Assembly: GCF_014191495.1 (NCBI RefSeq)
Contig: NZ_JACHWR010000003.1
Coordinates: forward strand, 186,501 to 250,500
DNA: 64,000 bases
Direction of reading: 5' to 3'
From: Nocardioides soli
GTDB taxonomy: Bacteria > Actinomycetota > Actinomycetes > Propionibacteriales > Nocardioidaceae
The translations under genes and the position numbers were made by a program. Positions 61,104 through 64,000 of this stretch are shown here, one piece after another (position 1 is the stretch's first letter; each line of letters starts with the position of its first letter). Under the pieces are notes generated by a model, which searched no databases, had not been told where the DNA came from, and saw only the letters and a program-made list of their open reading frames with translations.

Positions 61104-61131
61104 GGTGGCCCCGGGGAGACCCGGGGCCACC
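61104..61131 (-). terminator. Hairpin terminator of glnA
   Basis: GGTGGCCCCGGG-GAGA-CCCGGGGCCACC: a perfect 12-bp GC-rich stem with a GNRA-type loop, 37 bp beyond the glnA stop. On the minus strand it is followed by AATCATTTCG, a weak T-rich tail. A second, AT-rich stem (61134-61142 with 61150-61158) lies between it and glnA. Confidence 0.85.
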
Positions 61132-61167
61132 GTTGATCGAATACGAGTAATTCGATCAGTTTACGAC

Positions 61168-62586
61168 CTAAATGTCGTAGTAGAGCTCGAACTCGTGCGG
61201 GTGCGGGCGCAGCTGGACCGGGGCGATCTCGTGGGTGCGCTTGTAGTCGATCCAGGTCTCGATCAGGTCGGGGGTGAAGACGTTGCCGACGGTGAGGAAG
61301 TCGTGGTCGGCCTCGAGGGCGTCGAGGACGGCGTCGAGCGAGGTCGGGACCTGGTTGATCTCGGCCATCTCGTCCGGCGGGAGCTCGTAGATGTCCTTGT
61401 CGATCGGGGCGGGCGGCTCGATCTTGTTCTTTATGCCGTCGACGCCGGCGAGCATCAGGGCGGAGAACGCCAGGTACGGGTTGGCCGACGGGTCGGGGAA
61501 GCGGGCCTCGACGCGCTTGGCCTTCGGGTTCGCACCGGTGATCGGGATCCGGATCGAGGCGGAGCGGTTGCGCGAGGAGTACACCAGCGAGATCGGGGCC
61601 TCGTAGCCCGGCACCAGGCGGTGGTAGGAGTTCACGGTCGGGTTGGTGAACGCGAGCAGCGCCGCGGCGTGCTCGAGGATGCCGCCGATGTACCAGCGGG
61701 CCAGGTCGGAGAGGCCGCCGTACCCGGTCTCGTCGTAGAACAGCGGCTCGCCGTCCTTCCACAGCGACTGGTGCACGTGCATGCCCGAGCCGTTGTCGCC
61801 GAAGATCGGCTTCGGCATGAAGGTGACCGACTTGCCGGCCTCCCAGGCGGTGTTCTTGATGAGGTACTTGAACTTCATCACGTCGTCGGCGGAGCGCAGC
61901 AGCGTGTCGAAGCGGTAGTTGATCTCCGCCTGCCCCGCGGTGCCGACCTCGTGGTGGGCGCGCTCGACGAGGAGGCCGCAGGCCTCGAGGTTCTTCACCA
62001 TGTCGTCGCGCAGGTCGCCGTAGTGGTCGTACGGCGCGACCGGGAAGTAGCCGCCCTTGAAGCGGGTCTTGTAGCCGCGGTTGTCGCCCTCCTTGCCGGA
62101 GTTCCACCAGCCCTCGACGGAGTCGATGTGGTAGTAGCCCTCGTTGGCGGTGGTGGAGTAGCGGACGTTGTCGAAGATGTAGAACTCCGCCTCGGGGGCG
62201 AAGAACGCGGTGTCCGCGATGCCCGTGGTCGACAGGTAGGCCAGCGCCTTGCGCGCGATGTTGCGCGGGTCGCGCGAGTAGGCCTCGCCCGTGATCGGGT
62301 CGTGGATGAAGAAGCTCAGGTTGAGCGTCTTGGCCGCGCGGAAGGGGTCGACGTAAGCCGTGGACGGGTCCGGGAACAGCGCCATGTCCGACTCGTTGAT
62401 CGCCTGGAAGCCCCGGATCGACGAGCCGTCGAAGGCCAGGCCGCTCTCGAAGACGGACTCGTCGAACGACGACACCGGGACGGTGAAGTGCTGCTCGATA
62501 CCGGGCAGGTCGACGAAGCGCACGTCGACCATCTCGACGCCGTCGTCCTTGATGAACTTGAGCAGCTCGTCGCTGTTCTGGAACAT
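61168..62586 (-). CDS. glnA: Glutamine synthetase type I
   Basis: A 472-residue GSI-beta enzyme that makes glutamine from glutamate, ammonia and ATP in the cytosol. Seen motifs: [20 protein letters not shown] at the start, the beta-grasp [17 protein letters not shown], metal-binding AEAEF-type [26 protein letters not shown], the ATP loop [10 protein letters not shown] and the adenylylation-site Tyr in [15 protein letters not shown] 62586 follows AAGGAGG. It is divergent from the RDD-protein gene. This is a housekeeping gene and marks the return to backbone DNA. Confidence 0.97.
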   Translation of the reverse strand: MFQNSDELLKFIKDDGVEMVDVRFVDLPGIEQHFTVPVSSFDESVFESGLAFDGSSIRGFQAINESDMALFPDPSTAYVDPFRAAKTLNLSFFIHDPITGEAYSRDPRNIARKALAYLSTTGIADTAFFAPEAEFYIFDNVRYSTTANEGYYHIDSVEGWWNSGKEGDNRGYKTRFKGGYFPVAPYDHYGDLRDDMVKNLEACGLLVERAHHEVGTAGQAEINYRFDTLLRSADDVMKFKYLIKNTAWEAGKSVTFMPKPIFGDNGSGMHVHQSLWKDGEPLFYDETGYGGLSDLARWYIGGILEHAAALLAFTNPTVNSYHRLVPGYEAPISLVYSSRNRSASIRIPITGANPKAKRVEARFPDPSANPYLAFSALMLAGVDGIKNKIEPPAPIDKDIYELPPDEMAEINQVPTSLDAVLDALEADHDFLTVGNVFTPDLIETWIDYKRTHEIAPVQLRPHPHEFELYYDI

Positions 62587-62776
62587 TCGTCCTCCTTGGC
62601 TGCGCGCGGGTCGGCAGCCGGCAAGTGTGCGAGCAAGACCTCCGCAGCGTCGCTGCCACGGGCGGAATGTCCGCAACGTATGCACACGCAGTTTCTCGAC
62701 CGTATCTGGTTTGTTTCCGGCGTGTAACAGATGCCCGGTGGGCGGTCACGGAGCCGGGCCGCCTACGCTGGCGCCC

Positions 62777-63187
62777 GTGTCCGCCCCGGTCGTGCTGCCC
62801 TACGAGACCGCCTCCTGGGGACGCCGCGCCCTCGCCCTGCTGGTCGACTGGTTCGCCTGCATGGCGGTCGTCAGCCTGTTCTCGCCGGTCCTCGGTACGC
62901 CGGGCGGGCCGGGCGGCTTCTACACGCTGCTGCTCTTCGTGGTGGAGTCGGCGGTGCTCACCTGCACCGTCGGCGGGTCCTTCGGCAAGCTGCTCACCCG
63001 GCTGCGGACGGTCCGCGTCGACGGCGGCGGGCACCTCGACCCGCTGCGCTCCCTGGCCAGGGCGATCCTGGTGGCGCTGGTGATCCCGCCGCTGGTCTTC
63101 CGGCCCGACCGCCGCGGTCTGCACGACCTCGCGGCCGGCACGGCGACCGTCACCCTGCAGGTCGCGCTCAGCCGCCGGGGGCAATAG
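62777..63187 (+). CDS. RDD-family membrane protein
   Basis: A 136-residue protein with three membrane helices. The RDD pattern is seen in ETASWGRRALALLVDWFACM (Arg and Asp of helix 1) and PDRRGLHDLAAGT near the end (D-x-x-x-x-x-H-D). The function is unsettled. The start is GTG 62777, 190 bp from the divergent glnA. RDD genes next to glnA are usual in actinobacteria. Confidence 0.88.
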   Translation: MSAPVVLPYETASWGRRALALLVDWFACMAVVSLFSPVLGTPGGPGGFYTLLLFVVESAVLTCTVGGSFGKLLTRLRTVRVDGGGHLDPLRSLARAILVALVIPPLVFRPDRRGLHDLAAGTATVTLQVALSRRGQ

Positions 63188-63261
63188 TCCGGGTGGAGGT
63201 TTCGGCGCTTGGTGCCGGGAGGGATGCTGGACGCATCCATCACCTGTCGGAAAGGCCCGTT

Positions 63262-64000
63262 GTGACCGTCTCGATCACTGCCCGTCGTACTCTCGCCGCC
63301 GCCGCACTGACGCCGCTGCTGCTCACCGGCTTCGCCGCGTGCGGCGACGACTCAGGCGACTCCGGTGGCTCCGGCTCCAGCTCCGCCGCCGGCGCGCCCG
63401 CGGCCGGGTCGGCCGTCCTCGCGGGCCTGCAGAAGGGCGAGGAGGTCTCGCCCGAGGAGTTCGTGGACACGGTCTCCGACGGGCTCGAGGACTCCACGAC
63501 CGCGCACATGGAGATGAAGATGTCCATGGGCGACCAGGTGTCCACCACCGCTGAGGGGGACCTCGACTACACGACCAAGCCGCCGTCGCTGTCGATGTCG
63601 ATGGAGGTGCCGCAGGCCGGCGACATGGAGATGGTGCTGGTCGACAACGTCATGTACCTCAAGGCCGGTGCGATGAGCGGCGACAAGTTCTGGAAGCTCG
63701 ACCTGGCCGACCCCGACAGCCCGTTCGGGGAGATGGGGCTGGACAAGATGCTCGAGCAGTCCGACCCGATCGGAGCGCTCGAGTCCATGAAGGACGGCAT
63801 CGACACGGTCACCTTCGAGGGCACCGAGGACGTCGACGGCCGCGAGCTCGACCACTACGTGCTCACCATCGACATGTTGAGCGTCATGGACTCCTACGGC
63901 GCCGACCTGCCGAGCGACGCGGCGGACGGCATGCCCGAGTCGATCACCTACGACCTGTGGCTCGACGACCAGGACCGGTTCGCCCAGATGCAGATGGAGG
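63262..64000 (+). CDS. LppX/LprG-like lipoprotein (3' end outside window)
   Basis: The frame starts at GTG 63262 (VTVSITARRTLAAAALTPLL) with lipobox FAAC near residue 31, followed by a Gly/Ser linker (GDSGGSGSSSAAGAPAAG). The folded part has EEFVDTVSDGLEDSTTAHME and LDYTTKPPSLSMSMEVPQ, the beta-sheet pattern of LppX/LprAFG lipid-carrier lipoproteins. The family binds acylated lipids at the cell surface. The frame is still open at the window end. AAAGG lies 6-10 bases upstream. Confidence 0.82.
   Translation, partial: MTVSITARRTLAAAALTPLLLTGFAACGDDSGDSGGSGSSSAAGAPAAGSAVLAGLQKGEEVSPEEFVDTVSDGLEDSTTAHMEMKMSMGDQVSTTAEGDLDYTTKPPSLSMSMEVPQAGDMEMVLVDNVMYLKAGAMSGDKFWKLDLADPDSPFGEMGLDKMLEQSDPIGALESMKDGIDTVTFEGTEDVDGRELDHYVLTIDMLSVMDSYGADLPSDAADGMPESITYDLWLDDQDRFAQMQME

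Noticed and set aside
1-64000. CRISPR array, rRNA or tRNA genes
   Set aside because: No regularly spaced direct repeats and no recognisable RNA gene were seen when reading both strands.

Overview
The window looks like chromosomal DNA of a high-GC actinobacterium, most likely a Nocardioides-type member of the Propionibacteriales. The base composition, frequent GTG starts, ATGA-style gene overlaps, the glnA/RDD-protein pair, the DUF5994 and YegP-like proteins and the many TetR/IclR/GntR catabolic regulators all fit; the genus is inferred, not proven. No rRNA, tRNA or CRISPR was seen.

Layout. (1) 1-2447: the 5' part of an Orn/Lys/Arg decarboxylase (minus) and a secreted SGNH hydrolase. (2) 2544-16086: a catabolic region. 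A strong promoter overlapped by two tandem palindromes starts a nine-gene operon: aldehyde dehydrogenase, cytochrome P450, a [3Fe-4S] and a [2Fe-2S] ferredoxin, ferredoxin reductase, TauE/SafE protein, TetR regulator, acyl-CoA dehydrogenase and a second TauE/SafE protein. A convergent TetR gene faces, across a near-perfect palindrome, a second unit with a class III CoA-transferase, an SsuABC/TauABC-type ABC importer and a zinc-type dehydrogenase. Together they suggest uptake, hydroxylation, oxidation to an acid, CoA activation and beta-oxidation-type dehydrogenation of one substrate that cannot be named from sequence. (3) 16086-26348: two DUF202 membrane proteins, a DHFR-like reductase, a histidine kinase/response regulator/MMPL exporter set, an ECF sigma factor with a SnoaL-like tail divergent from a DHA2 exporter, a GntR regulator with a third TauE/SafE protein, and a haloacid-dehalogenase-type enzyme.

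(4) 26401-42736: an orphan catabolic cluster of sixteen genes. It encodes RidA, RraA-type aldolase, Gfo/Idh/MocA oxidoreductase, an enolase-superfamily enzyme, a ketoglutarate-semialdehyde-type dehydrogenase, an IclR regulator, a metallo-beta-lactamase-fold protein, a creatininase-family amidohydrolase, an M20-family protein, a Pot-type ABC importer (four genes), a phosphotriesterase-family hydrolase, a D-2-hydroxyacid dehydrogenase and a ThDP enzyme. Three of these proteins have changed catalytic motifs, and related palindromes lie in the two divergent intergenic regions. The cluster abuts the remains of a DNA-alkylation-repair locus: a truncated Ada-type metal-binding protein, an intact 2OG-Fe(II) oxygenase and an ogt gene frameshifted by a 7-bp duplication.

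(5) 44386-60892: an accessory region rich in decay and mobile DNA. It holds a secreted protein, a DUF4262 protein, a nucleotidyltransferase/HEPN pair, a restriction-endonuclease fragment, a complete IS21-family element with a 6-bp target duplication, two DUF5994 paralogues, several frameshifted small genes, a nucleotidyltransferase gene split by an IS5-family element, and a head-to-head pair (RES-domain toxin, ImmA/IrrE-like protein) that has lost both 5' ends at one deletion joint. A 20-bp repeat at 51823 and 60899 brackets much of this region. (6) 61104-64000: conserved backbone returns with a terminator, glnA, an RDD-family protein and the start of a lipoprotein gene.
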